In this document: positions 63,287 through 64,000 of the stretch, piece after piece
How the letters are laid out: each line of letters opens with the position of its first letter
How positions within the stretch are numbered: position 1 is the first letter of the stretch
Source: Eleginops maclovinus
Taxonomy: Eukaryota; Chordata; Actinopteri; Perciformes; Eleginopidae
Assembly (NCBI RefSeq): GCF_036324505.1
Contig: NC_086368.1
Span: 5,293,021-5,357,020 of the forward strand
DNA: 64,000 bases
Direction of reading: 5' to 3'
Notes under the pieces: model-generated
The model's input: only the letters and a program-made list of their open reading frames with translations
The model's database searches: none
What the model was told of the DNA's origin: nothing
Made by a program: the position numbers and the translations under genes

Positions 63287-63475
63287 AGAGGTGGGACCAA
63301 GTCAGTTTGGCAAGTCACAAGTCAGTCCCAAGTATTAGGAGTCAAGTCCAAGACAAGTCCCAAGTAAAGACAGGGAAAGGCAAGTGGAGTCCGAGTCCAA
63401 GTCCGAGTCACATCAAAGCCAAGTCGAGTCCAAGTCCAAGTCCCGATCTTTTTCAAGTCCTGAACAAGTCATCAT
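63287..63475 (+). mobile_element. hAT-like element fragment, CAGAGGTGGGACCAAGTC end
   Basis: It begins CAGAGGTGGGACCAAGTCAG and continues with many CAAGTC/GAGTCC motifs, the terminal and subterminal pattern of a hAT family I know as abundant in teleosts. The opposite end (CCCACCTCTG) is not found before the window ends, so the copy is truncated or interrupted. Confidence 0.65.
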
Positions 63476-63966
63476 GTACTCTTCACTTAATATTGCAATC
63501 ATTAGAGTATCGATCATAATTTTAACATATCAATCTAATCTACAGTCTAACTTTATAAATACAGATTGAAATATGTTCAATGTTTCTGTATTGAATGCTT
63601 TTACGATTATACACATGCGCCCTAAGACCTTCAAAATATCTCAGAGAAGAAGTGAGAGTGAATATTGGGTTTGAATTGTATTAGCACGGAAGGCACCAAT
63701 GTGACCATGAAGTTAATAAAGCGCCTTGACCAGTGAGGCACGAGCTGAGTGGATTTCTGAAAGCAGTGCTTGAGCATGTTACAGTACGTAAACATTTTCC
63801 TTTAATTACAATGAGACTTAATATTTCAATAAACAATGTTCAATCTGCATAACAAAACTATATTACAAAAACAGCAGAGTGAAAAATAGGGGCAGGTTTT
63901 TTACGGTTCACATCGGGAAAATGAAAAGTGAACCATTTTTTTTCTCAGCTGTTGCCTCCAAAATGT

Positions 63967-63968
<2 letters not shown>
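63476..63968. other. Unassigned stretch
   Basis: No gene or repeat boundary recognised. Confidence 0.4.

Positions 63969-64000
<32 letters not shown>
63969..64000 (+). repeat. (GT)n microsatellite, cut by window end
   Basis: GT repeat running to the last base. Confidence 0.97.

Overview
The window looks like repeat-rich, non-coding DNA from a teleost fish. Very long (CA/GT)n microsatellites, hAT, Tc1, pogo-like and piggyBac DNA transposons, Ty3/gypsy-type LTRs and a fish-type L1/Tx1-like LINE all occur in one 64 kb stretch, and genes with introns use GT..AG signals. I found no exon of a recognisable conserved host gene. Every coding segment I can support belongs to, or is carried by, a mobile element, and most are broken.

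Layout. 0-1 kb: the 3' end of a Ty3/gypsy element (RT/RNase H, polypurine tract, 3' LTR). 1-16 kb: a dispersed ~400-530 bp repeat in both orientations, microsatellite clusters, two hAT non-autonomous elements with target-site duplications, and a Tc1 fossil with an inner and outer direct repeat at its right end. 16.5-18.2 kb: a degenerate tandem array with units of about 0.5 kb. 18.2-19.2 kb: a non-LTR retrotransposon tail, then a second dispersed family that recurs inverted at 32.7 kb. 20-30 kb: mostly unassigned intron-like or intergenic DNA with microsatellites, then a hAT element carrying only the zinc-finger N-terminus of a transposase. 30.1-32.6 kb: a nearly complete but inactivated piggyBac element.

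36-53 kb is the most unusual part. Two inverted arms rich in AACGTT motifs bracket about 17 kb. Inside lie two 520 bp LTRs (about 3% different by eye) and a tRNA-Trp-type primer binding site in minus orientation, but no gag/pol. There is also a pogo-like transposase, a truncated hAT/ZMYM-like gene, a ~3 kb segment present twice with the second copy full of small deletions, and a ~5 kb transposon with terminal inverted repeats. That transposon carries a multi-exon gene whose product has a D..D..E-like arrangement I cannot assign to a named superfamily. It is the best candidate here for an under-described system: a transposon with introns, three repeated phase-1 acidic mini-exons, subterminal structure and a long hairpin.

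54-64 kb: a solo LTR with a perfect 5 bp duplication, then a 6.2 kb L1/Tx1-like LINE with a 17 bp target-site duplication. An LTR and a proline-rich open frame of a related LTR family sit inside the LINE on the opposite strand. The window ends in a hAT fragment and another (GT)n run.
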